Below, in pieces: positions 1-6,427 of a stretch of DNA of 6,684 nt (position 1 is the first letter of the stretch; each line of letters starts with the position of its first letter). The translations under genes and the position numbers were made by a program. The stretch is taken from positions 1 to 6,684 of the forward strand of contig CANKNL010000167.1 of the NCBI GenBank assembly GCA_947483345.1, in the 5' to 3' direction. This DNA comes from Chitinophagaceae bacterium (GTDB taxonomy: Bacteria > Bacteroidota > Bacteroidia > Chitinophagales > Chitinophagaceae). The notes under the pieces are model-generated. The model saw only the letters and a list, made by a program, of their open reading frames with translations, was not told the DNA's origin and made no database searches.

Positions 1-78
1 CATATTAACAAAATAAGCCAATGTGATACTTGTTAAAACAAATGATCCGGCAACAGCACGAACAATTCTTTCTCTCAT
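1..78 (-). CDS. DUF2892/YgaP-like small membrane protein, N-terminal fragment (cut by left edge)
   Basis: Only the first 26 codons are in the window. The ATG is at 78-76 and the frame stays open to base 1. The start reads MRERIVRAVAGSFVLTS, then a hydrophobic run ending AYFVNM. A short basic, amphipathic head (R2, R4, R7) followed at once by a Gly-containing hydrophobic helix is typical of the small two-helix membrane proteins of the DUF2892 family, the domain that forms the membrane part of E. coli YgaP. The start lies 18 bases after the stop of the PII-like gene, across an A/T-only stretch apart from one G/C pair, so it is probably the last or a late gene of the efflux operon. The family call rests on the N-terminus alone. 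The expected second helix and the conserved C-terminal part lie outside the window. Another small membrane protein cannot be excluded. Confidence 0.6.
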   Translation of the reverse strand, partial: MRERIVRAVAGSFVLTSITLAYFVNM

Positions 79-96
79 ATTTTTAATTTTTATAAG

Positions 97-405
97 TTAC
101 AGATTTGATTTTTCAACTGGAACAATAAATGCCCTTATAGGAAATTTTGTTTCGCTTTCGCGATTAAACTGATTGATCAGTTCCATCCCATGAGCTGCCG
201 CTTCACTACCAGTAAAACTGAATAACACCAATGAATCAAATTTCTCATCGCCGCTGGCAAACCAGTCTGCCAGTATATCCGGCGTTTGGCTGTCCTTAAA
301 GCCTGTTACATCCGTTACACTAAAAACAGTGATTTGGGCCTGTTTAAATATTTTAATCACGTCTTCCTGGTATTCCTTTAAACAGGTTATGATAAATAAT
401 TTCAT
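97..405 (-). CDS. PII-like (GlnB-fold) small protein linked to RND efflux
   Basis: This 102-residue cytosolic protein has no signal peptide or membrane segment. Its layout matches a PII ferredoxin-like fold. Strand 1 is MKLFIITCL, helix 1 covers about 11-23, and strand 2 is ITVFSVTDVTGF (25-36), very close to the PII pattern of a variable strand ending V-x-G-F. A T-loop-length stretch follows (37-57), then strand 3 SLVLFSF (58-64), helix 2 (67-81) and a last strand with AFIVPVEK (92-99), which resembles the PII IFVFPVE strand. Missing compared with GlnB/GlnK are the T-loop uridylylation tyrosine, the TGxxGDGKIF-type B-loop and the C-terminal RxRTGE loop, so classical ATP/2-oxoglutarate sensing is unlikely. 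It starts 15 bases after the pump gene's stop and is probably cotranscribed. A PII subgroup associated with heavy-metal RND operons is known, and this may be a relative. By inference it could tune or sense for the pump. Fold confidence is fair; function is unknown. Confidence 0.7.
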   Translation of the reverse strand: MKLFIITCLKEYQEDVIKIFKQAQITVFSVTDVTGFKDSQTPDILADWFASGDEKFDSLVLFSFTGSEAAAHGMELINQFNRESETKFPIRAFIVPVEKSNL

Positions 406-420
406 GATAACAATTTTAAA

Positions 421-3400
421 TTATTTGATTGGATATTTTTTACGCATCATTTTATAATACAATAAAGGCACAACAAGCAAGGTTAAAAATGTTGACGTGA
501 TCGTTCCGCCCATTAGGGAAATGGCCAATCCCTGAAAAATAGGGTCAAACAGAATGATCACCGCACCCAATGCCACAGCACCGGCCGTTAATAAAATAGG
601 CGTTGTTCTAACGGCACCTGCTTCTATGATGGCCTGCTTTAAAGGCACTTCCTCTTTTAAACGGATATTTATAAAATCTATCAGTAATACTGAGTTTCGG
701 ACCATTACGCCGGCCAGTGCAATAAAGCCAATCATAGAGGTTGCTGTAAAATAGGCACCCAGCATCCAGTGTCCCAAAATTATACCTACCAATGATAATG
801 GAATAGCAGCAAGCATCACCAAGGGCACAGTAAAATTTTGAAACCAACCCACAATTAAAATATAGATCAATAAAATTACCACGGCAAAAGCAATGCCCAA
901 ATCTCTGAATACTTCATACGTGATCTGCCATTCGCCATCCCACTTTAGTGAATAGTTATCTTCCAGTTCTGGTTGATGGGTATATTCTTCCTTTAATGTA
1001 TACCCTTTAGGAACCTCTATTGTTTTTAAACTATCTGAAATATCTGCAATGGCATAAGATGGACTTTCCAGATCACCAGACATGTCTGCCAGAACATACA
1101 CCACTTCTTTTTGATTTTTACGGTAAATATTTTTGGGTTTTACCTGTCGTGTTATGGTAACCAAATCACGTACCGGAACAGCATTTCCTTGTATGCCGGT
1201 AATTTTAAGATCAAGCAAATCTTCGATGCTGGCTTTATCCTCATCACTTAGCTGCAGCCTGATAAAAGTTTGATTATAGGATGCCGGTTGATAAACATGA
1301 CCTACAGACATTCCTGATAAAGCAGCATTTATTGTGGCCGTTACCTGTGCTGTAGCTACCCCATAACGCATGGCTTTTTCTTTATCAACCGCAATATGAT
1401 ATTCTGGCTGATCCGCCTCTACCATCCAATCGGCATCCACTACACCTGTTGTTTTATTAAAACGGGCTTTGATCTGTTCTGCAATTTTTATCTGTTCATT
1501 ATAGTCGGGGCCATATACTTCCGCAACCAATGTGGACAAGACCGGAGGACCGGGTGGTACTTCTACAATTTTTACATTGGCATTGTATTTTTTTGCAATA
1601 GCCTGAATAGGCTCCCGCATTTGTTTGGCTATGCCGTGGCTCTGAATACGCCGCTTCCCTTTATCAACCAAATTAACCTGTATGTCGGCTACATGATCTC
1701 CCCTGCGCAGGTCATAATGCCTTACCAACCCATTAAAACTTATAGGGGCCGATGTTCCGATATAAGCCTGGTAGTTTTCAACCAGTGGTTGTTGAGAAAT
1801 ATAATCTGCAATATCTTTTGTAACAGCCTGTGTTTTTTCCAATGTAGTTCCTTCCGGCATATCAATCACCACCTGGAATTCATTCTTATTATCGAAAGGC
1901 AACATTTTTAATGCCACTGATTTGGTATAAAATAACATCATAGACCCCAACAGAATAATCACGATGCTTGTTATAAATGTCCAGCGCTTTAAACGGCTCT
2001 CCAGCAAAGGATTAATAAAAGCACGGTATATTTTATATATCCTGCTTTGTTCCAGTATATGTGGTTTGTTTTCTTTATGCTGACTTCCTTTCTTTTCTTT
2101 TTCACGAAGAAAAATATAACCGAGGTATGGGGTTAAAGTCAATGCAACAATCAATGATAACATCATGGCAATAGATGCTCCAATGGGCATCGGGCTCATA
2201 TAAGGCCCCATCATACCGGATACAAATGCCATTGGCAAAACTGCTGCCACTACAGTAAGCGTTGCCAGTATAGTAGGGTTTCCCACTTCATTAATGGCAT
2301 ATAACGCTGCCTGCAGGGGTGGCAATTTTTTCATTTTAAAATGCCGGTGCATATTCTCTGCTATGATTATGGAATCATCAACCACAATACCTGTAATAAA
2401 AACCAATGCAAAAAGGGTTATTCGGTTAAGCGTATAATCCATAAAGTAATAACTGAACAGTGTAAGCGCAAAGGTTACCGGCACCGATAAAAATACAACC
2501 AACCCGCCACGCCAACCCATGGCCAGCATTACAAATAAGGTAACCACCACAATAGCTATAAATAAATGCAGCAGCAATTCCGATACTTTATCTGATGCCG
2601 TTTCGCCATAATTTCTTGATACGGTCAACTGCACATCACCTGGTAATAATTCTCTTTTTAAGTGTTCAACCTTTTCCAGTATCTGCTCAGATAATTGCAT
2701 CGCATCTGCGCCTCTTTTCTTGGCAACCGATAAAGTAACAGCTGCATAACTTGATCTGTATACAGTTGCTTTTGCTGTATCGGCTTTACCATATCCAAAC
2801 AATACATACTGATTGGGTGTTTCGGGGCCGTCTTCAATAACCGCAACCTGTTTAAGATATACGGGCTGTTGTTGATTGATGCCTACAACTAAATTTGCCA
2901 CATCATCAGCCGTATTTAAAAAATTACCGGTTTCAACAGAAAAGGCCGTATCCTTTTGCAATAAATGGCCACTTTGAGTTTGCATATTACTGCCCTGAAT
3001 CTGTTTACCGATGGATAAGAAATCAATATGATTTTCAGCCATTTTATTTTTATCCAGCAAAACTTTTACTTCACGGCTTCGGCCTCCCAAAATATTGATA
3101 TCCGACACGTTGGCTATTTTTTTAATCTCATTCGTTAGTGCCTGCCCGATCTGTTTCAAACGATAGTCATCGTATTTTTCACTCCATAATGTTAAACCCA
3201 AAACAGGCACATCATCTATGGCCCTTGTTTTGATCAATGGAAGCGTAACACCCTGCGGCATTTTATCCATGTTCTTCATTATCTCACTGTATAATTTCAC
3301 CAACGACCTTTCTATATCTTCTCCAACATAAAACTGAACAATGATCATGGCCTGACCTTTCATGGAAGTTGAATACACATACTCAACACCCTTTACATTT

Positions 3401-3630
3401 GAGATCATTTTTTCCAGCGGAGCAGCTACTTTCGTTTCCACATCTTTTGGTTCAGCGCCGGGATAGCCGATAAAAATATCGGCCATCGGCACTTTTATTT
3501 GAGGTTCTTCTTCTCTTGGTATTAAAAATGTACTGTAACCGCCTATCAATAAAAAGGCGATCATTAACAATATGGTTAACTTAGATTGTATAAATGCTTT
3601 TGCGATATTACCTGAAAAACCATTCTTCAT
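421..3630 (-). CDS. RND family efflux transporter, inner-membrane permease (AcrB-like, PREEEPQI branch)
   Basis: At 1069 residues this is full length for an RND pump, the proton-driven inner-membrane engine of a tripartite exporter. TM1 (about 17-37) is followed by PREEEPQI (38-45). The first porter/docking half covers about 45-350. TM2-TM6 lie near 352-374, 376-398, 404-427, 453-470 and 483-505. A charged cytoplasmic linker and TM7 (about 551-568) follow, then the second periplasmic half, and TM8-TM12 (about 911-930, 934-956, 963-988, 1008-1027, 1035-1058). The proton-relay pair is D418-D419 in TM4 (GIVVDDS). In TM10, where AcrB has its essential Lys followed by Asn, this protein has R978-N979 (GVMVRNS). 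WDGEW (897-901) precedes TM8. The Asp pair argues against a CzcA/CusA metal pump, whose TM4 differs, and favours the AcrB-like superfamily, but the substrate cannot be told. The ATG at 3630 gives a normal short head before TM1. It lies 140 bases after the adaptor gene. The frame is intact. Confidence 0.95.
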   Translation of the reverse strand: MKNGFSGNIAKAFIQSKLTILLMIAFLLIGGYSTFLIPREEEPQIKVPMADIFIGYPGAEPKDVETKVAAPLEKMISNVKGVEYVYSTSMKGQAMIIVQFYVGEDIERSLVKLYSEIMKNMDKMPQGVTLPLIKTRAIDDVPVLGLTLWSEKYDDYRLKQIGQALTNEIKKIANVSDINILGGRSREVKVLLDKNKMAENHIDFLSIGKQIQGSNMQTQSGHLLQKDTAFSVETGNFLNTADDVANLVVGINQQQPVYLKQVAVIEDGPETPNQYVLFGYGKADTAKATVYRSSYAAVTLSVAKKRGADAMQLSEQILEKVEHLKRELLPGDVQLTVSRNYGETASDKVSELLLHLFIAIVVVTLFVMLAMGWRGGLVVFLSVPVTFALTLFSYYFMDYTLNRITLFALVFITGIVVDDSIIIAENMHRHFKMKKLPPLQAALYAINEVGNPTILATLTVVAAVLPMAFVSGMMGPYMSPMPIGASIAMMLSLIVALTLTPYLGYIFLREKEKKGSQHKENKPHILEQSRIYKIYRAFINPLLESRLKRWTFITSIVIILLGSMMLFYTKSVALKMLPFDNKNEFQVVIDMPEGTTLEKTQAVTKDIADYISQQPLVENYQAYIGTSAPISFNGLVRHYDLRRGDHVADIQVNLVDKGKRRIQSHGIAKQMREPIQAIAKKYNANVKIVEVPPGPPVLSTLVAEVYGPDYNEQIKIAEQIKARFNKTTGVVDADWMVEADQPEYHIAVDKEKAMRYGVATAQVTATINAALSGMSVGHVYQPASYNQTFIRLQLSDEDKASIEDLLDLKITGIQGNAVPVRDLVTITRQVKPKNIYRKNQKEVVYVLADMSGDLESPSYAIADISDSLKTIEVPKGYTLKEEYTHQPELEDNYSLKWDGEWQITYEVFRDLGIAFAVVILLIYILIVGWFQNFTVPLVMLAAIPLSLVGIILGHWMLGAYFTATSMIGFIALAGVMVRNSVLLIDFINIRLKEEVPLKQAIIEAGAVRTTPILLTAGAVALGAVIILFDPIFQGLAISLMGGTITSTFLTLLVVPLLYYKMMRKKYPIK

Positions 3631-3650
3631 TTGCTTGTATTATTTGTTCA

Positions 3651-3761
3651 CTAATTAGATTTACCGGCACCTGTACGGCCATTTAATATTGTTGCTAACT
3701 TATATTGTACGTTTTTAATTTTAGTAAAAGGATAAACCAATCTAACTTGTACGACGGCCAT
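3651..3761 (-). CDS. Possible 36-residue small ORF between adaptor and pump genes
   Basis: An open frame runs from ATG at 3761 to TAG at 3651-3653. It starts 9 bases after the adaptor stop and ends 20 bases before the pump start, so it nearly fills the gap. The product starts MAVVQVRLVYPF and ends NGRTGAGKSN. It has no Asp or Glu and six Lys/Arg, so it is strongly basic. It has no membrane helix, so it does not resemble the pump-associated peptide AcrZ. An A-rich stretch (AGAAAAA) precedes the ATG, as at other starts in this A/T-rich genome. The C-terminal GRTGAGKS fits the P-loop pattern formally, but a P-loop without its domain means nothing. Frames of this length occur by chance, and I recognise no family. 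It is reported because of its fit in an otherwise compact operon. It may equally be untranslated leader or decayed coding DNA. Confidence 0.3.
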   Translation of the reverse strand: MAVVQVRLVYPFTKIKNVQYKLATILNGRTGAGKSN

Positions 3762-3763
3762 TT
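3670..3763 (-). repeat. Imperfect short direct repeat in the adaptor-pump gap
   Basis: Read on the minus strand, AAATGGCCGTCGTACAAG (3763-3746) and AAATGGCCGTACAGG (3684-3670) share the ten bases AAATGGCCGT. They then continue alike as ACA(A/G)G once a three-base CGT insertion is allowed for. Both copies contain ATGGCCGT, so each opens a Met-Ala-Val-(Val)-Gln-Val reading frame, but in different frames. A second, looser pair in the same gap is CGTACAAGTTAG (3753-3742) and CGTACAATATAAGTTAG (3711-3695). The first frame is the 36-codon ORF at 3651-3761. The second runs 24 codons from 3682 to a TAA at 3608-3610 and overlaps the pump start. This may be a small local duplication or paired binding sites. 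Confidence 0.5.
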
Positions 3764-3770
3764 TTTCTGC

Positions 3771-4883
3771 TTACTTTATTTTAACCGGAGCGCCGTTATA
3801 TAACTTTCCATCGGCACTTAATATAAATTGTTCATTCTTTTCTAAACCGGTTAACACTTCTACCTGTTCACCAAATGTTTTACCCAACCGTACCCAACGT
3901 AACAAAGCCGTACTATTACTACTTATTGTGTATAACCCGGTTAACTGGTCTTTGTGCTCAATGCTTTGCAATGGAATCATGACAGTGGTATGCTCATTCA
4001 CTTTTACCGCGATATTTGTTTTAAGTGGTACCGAAACATTGGCATACATGCCTGCGTATAAACCCGGCTTGTCCTTATCCGGAATGCTGACTTTAATAAT
4101 ATATTGTCCGCCGGTGAATTGTGACGATTCATTAATTTGGTTAATAGTTCCCTGTATTGTTTTATTTATGGCACTAATTGTAATAGTCGCATTAGCGCCC
4201 TGCTTTATCTGGCTTATCCTGTTTTCGGGAACCGATGCACTCACCTGGTAACTTCCACTTTGTTCAATTGTTAATAGGGGCATCCCCGGATTTGCCATAC
4301 TGCCAGCGTCGGCCAATTTTTGAGTAACCGTTCCGGAAAAAGGTGCCGTTAACCTGGTATAACTGAGTTGGGCGTTTATTTCATTGCGCATTTGCTGTGC
4401 ACCAGAAAGTCGTGCTTTTGCAGCATTGTATTGCAGTGTAACATTATCCAATTCTTTTGCCGTAGCACTTTGCTGGTCGTACAAAACTGTAAAGCGGTCG
4501 AGATCTTTTTTTGCATTTTTAACATGGGCATCTGCTTCTGCAATCATGGCGTCAACCTGTCCGCGCTTTGCCAGTATATCCTGGTTGCTGATAGTCGCTA
4601 ACAATTGTCCCTTGTTTACATGATCCCCAACATTAACCTTTAACATCGTAATAAATCCCATCACCCGGGTACTGATGTTGGCTAACAGTGATGACTCAAC
4701 CTGACCGGTGATATTTAATCCGGATTGTTCATCTGAAGATGGCACAGAAACTGTAACCATAATAGCGTCATCAGTATTTGGCCTGATCTCTTTTTTATTT
4801 CCGGAAGAACAGGCACTCAATACCAATAACCCAATACCACCTACTAATTGAACTGTTCTTTTTGCATGAATAAGTATGCGCAT
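3771..4883 (-). CDS. RND efflux periplasmic adaptor (membrane fusion protein), lipoprotein
   Basis: This 370-residue adaptor would link the RND pump to the TolC-like exit duct in the periplasm. The N-terminus is a lipoprotein signal: basic head (K8, R9), hydrophobic core (about 11-22) and lipobox LSAC with the lipidated cysteine at C25. It is therefore probably anchored in the inner membrane by a lipid rather than a helix. The first half of the barrel-sandwich (lipoyl-like) domain is about 67-102 and contains GFITMLKVNVGDHVNKGQLL. A helical hairpin follows (about 103-170), then the second lipoyl half (about 171-208, with LTAPFSGTV), a beta-barrel (about 210-288, with AGMYANV) and a membrane-proximal domain to the end, closing with NGAPVKIK. 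Length and domain order are normal for the AcrA/HlyD-like RND adaptor family. The ATG at 4883 gives a proper signal and lies 12 bases after the outer-membrane gene's stop, which points to cotranscription. No His/Met-rich metal-binding tail is seen. Confidence 0.93.
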   Translation of the reverse strand: MRILIHAKRTVQLVGGIGLLVLSACSSGNKKEIRPNTDDAIMVTVSVPSSDEQSGLNITGQVESSLLANISTRVMGFITMLKVNVGDHVNKGQLLATISNQDILAKRGQVDAMIAEADAHVKNAKKDLDRFTVLYDQQSATAKELDNVTLQYNAAKARLSGAQQMRNEINAQLSYTRLTAPFSGTVTQKLADAGSMANPGMPLLTIEQSGSYQVSASVPENRISQIKQGANATITISAINKTIQGTINQINESSQFTGGQYIIKVSIPDKDKPGLYAGMYANVSVPLKTNIAVKVNEHTTVMIPLQSIEHKDQLTGLYTISSNSTALLRWVRLGKTFGEQVEVLTGLEKNEQFILSADGKLYNGAPVKIK

Positions 4884-4895
4884 ATTCTTTATGAT

Positions 4896-6236
4896 TTATT
4901 TATTATTTGATGAGGTTAAAAATTGTATGTACGCCTTGGTCACATTAGTAGTATACACAGCCTGAACCAATGCAAATTTTTGCTGGGATAATTGTGTGGC
5001 CGCCATCAGTACATCCGTTGTATTTACCAATCCCTGTTGGTAACGGTTTTGTAAGATCTGCAATACTTCCGATGCCTGTTCTATAGCCGCCTTTTGTTGC
5101 TTCATATCAAACTGTGCATCTGAAAGGTCCCGGTAAACTTTATTCAGTTCCAGCTGGCTTTGTTCCTGTTGCTGATGTAGTTGCGCTTTTAATTTATCGC
5201 GCTCCAGTTTTTGAGTAATGATATTGTTTTTTGTTTTGTTCCCTTTAAAAATATCCCAGGAAAGCTGTACGCCTGCCATCCAGGCATTGGCGCCAAAACC
5301 AAACATACGACTGTCGTTTAGCTGGTAACTGCCAAATGCATTCAACTTCGGCAGGTAGCTTTTCTTACTTGCTTTTATCATCAGTTCTGAAACTTCAATG
5401 GCTTTTTGCATGGCCATAAAATCGGCACGAGCCGGATTGATCTTTAACTCCGAAGCAACAACAGGGTTTATGGTTTGAGCGTTTGTATCAACCGTATAAA
5501 TAACAGTTGTTTCCACCCCCATTAACAGGCTTAAATAGTCTGAAGCGTTTTGTATAGTAGTCTTTGCTTTTGCCATATTAGTTTCAATAGTTGTAACCCG
5601 CAGATGGGCATTCAGTACATCTGATTTTTGAATTAATCCCTGCTTAAAATGATTAGTTGTAAAGGTGTAAACAGATTGGGTTGTTTTTAATGCCTCGTTT
5701 AATACATCCACGGCATCATAAGCCAATTGTATTTGCAAATAAGCTTTCTGTACTTCCAGTACCAGGTATTCTTTGGTGCGTTGTGTTTTATAATTGTACA
5801 AATCAGTTTGCCGGTCAGCAGCCATTCGTTTATACATCAGCTCAAAATTGATCAATGGCTGTTGCAATTCCAGTTTAGTTGTAAAATCTGAAGTGCCAGA
5901 TGGATGGTTTAAAAGATCAGGATTAAAATCATTTTGTGTAATTGATTTTTGCTGCAGTTTAAAACCAAAAGCATGTAGCGGATTATTGGTACCAAGTGCA
6001 GAATAGCTAAACCCAACCTGCGGTAAAAAAATGGCATCGGTTTCTTTATATGCCGAAACAGCAATCCTTTCATCCAGTTTGGCCAGTTGAACCGCTGTAT
6101 TATTTTTGAGTGTAGCTGTTAGTGCCTCTTCCAGGCTTATATGTGTAGCTGTGCCTTGTGCCTTAACACCCGCCATGGGCGAAAACAAGATTGTACAGAA
6201 AATAATTTTTAAAAGAAGTCTATTTATCCCGCTCAT
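4896..6236 (-). CDS. TolC-like outer membrane efflux protein (OEP family)
   Basis: From the ATG at 6236 this encodes 446 residues, a normal size for the OEP family, whose trimers form the outer-membrane channel and periplasmic tunnel. A Sec signal is clear: MSGINRLLLKIIF, a hydrophobic core and a likely cut after VKA (residue 26). Two OEP repeats follow (about 32-220 and 250-440), rich in Gln, Ala and Lys with long helical stretches. Typical features are ISLEEALTATLKNN near the start of the mature protein, LPQVGFSYSAL, and in the second half LNAFGSYQLND and GVQLSWDIFKGN, the usual start of the second strand and helix set. The frame is also open to an ATG at 6290, which would add 18 residues. 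That start is disfavoured because it would put a poor leader before a complete signal peptide and would place the promoter box at 6254-6261 inside the gene. It is the first gene of the operon, ahead of adaptor and pump; order in many RND operons is the reverse. Confidence 0.93.
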   Translation of the reverse strand: MSGINRLLLKIIFCTILFSPMAGVKAQGTATHISLEEALTATLKNNTAVQLAKLDERIAVSAYKETDAIFLPQVGFSYSALGTNNPLHAFGFKLQQKSITQNDFNPDLLNHPSGTSDFTTKLELQQPLINFELMYKRMAADRQTDLYNYKTQRTKEYLVLEVQKAYLQIQLAYDAVDVLNEALKTTQSVYTFTTNHFKQGLIQKSDVLNAHLRVTTIETNMAKAKTTIQNASDYLSLLMGVETTVIYTVDTNAQTINPVVASELKINPARADFMAMQKAIEVSELMIKASKKSYLPKLNAFGSYQLNDSRMFGFGANAWMAGVQLSWDIFKGNKTKNNIITQKLERDKLKAQLHQQQEQSQLELNKVYRDLSDAQFDMKQQKAAIEQASEVLQILQNRYQQGLVNTTDVLMAATQLSQQKFALVQAVYTTNVTKAYIQFLTSSNNK

Positions 6237-6253
6237 TAATTTATAATTTGACG

Positions 6254-6261
6254 CAAAAATA
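6254..6261 (-). promoter_or_regulatory. Candidate Bacteroidota -7 promoter box (TATTTTTG) for the efflux operon
   Basis: On the minus strand TATTTTTG matches the TAnnTTTG -7 consensus known for the main sigma factor of Bacteroidota. Transcription would begin a few bases after the box, leaving a leader of roughly 10-15 bases before the ATG at 6236. No good TTTG-type -33 element is found 19-21 bases upstream, so the match is one-sided. It would be the promoter for outer-membrane factor, adaptor, pump and probably the two small downstream genes. Confidence 0.45.
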
Positions 6262-6327
6262 ACTGCATCAAAAGCTGAACACGGTAACATTTGTCACTTA
6301 AAAAACCAACAGGCAAATCGGTGGTTC

Positions 6328-6355
6328 TAAAGATATTTATATAAGCGAAGAACAA
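6328..6355 (-). promoter_or_regulatory. Weaker alternative promoter upstream of the TolC-like gene
   Basis: On the minus strand TTG (6355-6353), a 17-base spacer and TATCTTTA (6335-6328) roughly fit the Bacteroidota -33/-7 pattern, with the last base of the box wrong and the spacer slightly short. It lies after the rhodanese terminator and would give a leader of about 85 bases. The evidence is weak and offered only as an alternative to the box at 6254-6261. Confidence 0.2.
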
Positions 6356-6362
6356 TCGGAAT

Positions 6363-6400
6363 AAAAAAAGCTGAATATCCAATACGGGTAGATATTCAGC
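6363..6400 (-). terminator. Rho-independent terminator after the rhodanese gene
   Basis: Two perfect 10-base arms, GCTGAATATC at 6370-6379 and GATATTCAGC at 6391-6400, enclose an 11-base loop. Read on the minus strand the stem is followed at once by seven T residues (the A run at 6363-6369). It lies 27 bases past the rhodanese stop. On the plus strand no T run follows, so it acts in one direction. It separates the rhodanese transcript from the efflux operon. Confidence 0.9.
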
Positions 6401-6427
6401 CTAATAAAATTAAATTTCATTTTTCAA

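Noticed and set aside
1396..1911. Plus-strand open frame of 171 codons
   Set aside because: It lies wholly inside the RND pump gene on the other strand. Its product is Cys/Phe/Tyr/Ile-rich with no family pattern, as expected for an antisense shadow.
421..3630. Heavy-metal (CzcA/CusA) type RND pump
   Set aside because: The TM4 motif has the adjacent Asp pair of AcrB-like pumps rather than the metal-pump pattern, and the adaptor has no metal-binding extension. The PII-like neighbour alone does not justify a metal call.
3651..3674. GRTGAGKS P-loop-like pattern at the end of the 36-codon ORF
   Set aside because: It fits GxxxxGKS formally, but it sits at the extreme C-terminus of a 36-residue frame with no strand-helix context to form a nucleotide site. 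It is most likely coincidence.
3672..3753. Three TGTACG words (3672, 3706, 3748) as a possible operator array
   Set aside because: Spacings of 34 and 42 bases are not whole helical turns of each other, and two of the copies are explained by the longer direct repeat. No regulator with this site is known to me.
3928..4251. Plus-strand open frame of 107 codons with hydrophobic stretches
   Set aside because: It is antisense to the beta-barrel and membrane-proximal part of the adaptor gene, whose frame is clearly the coding one. Hydrophobicity follows from the complement of the adaptor's codons.
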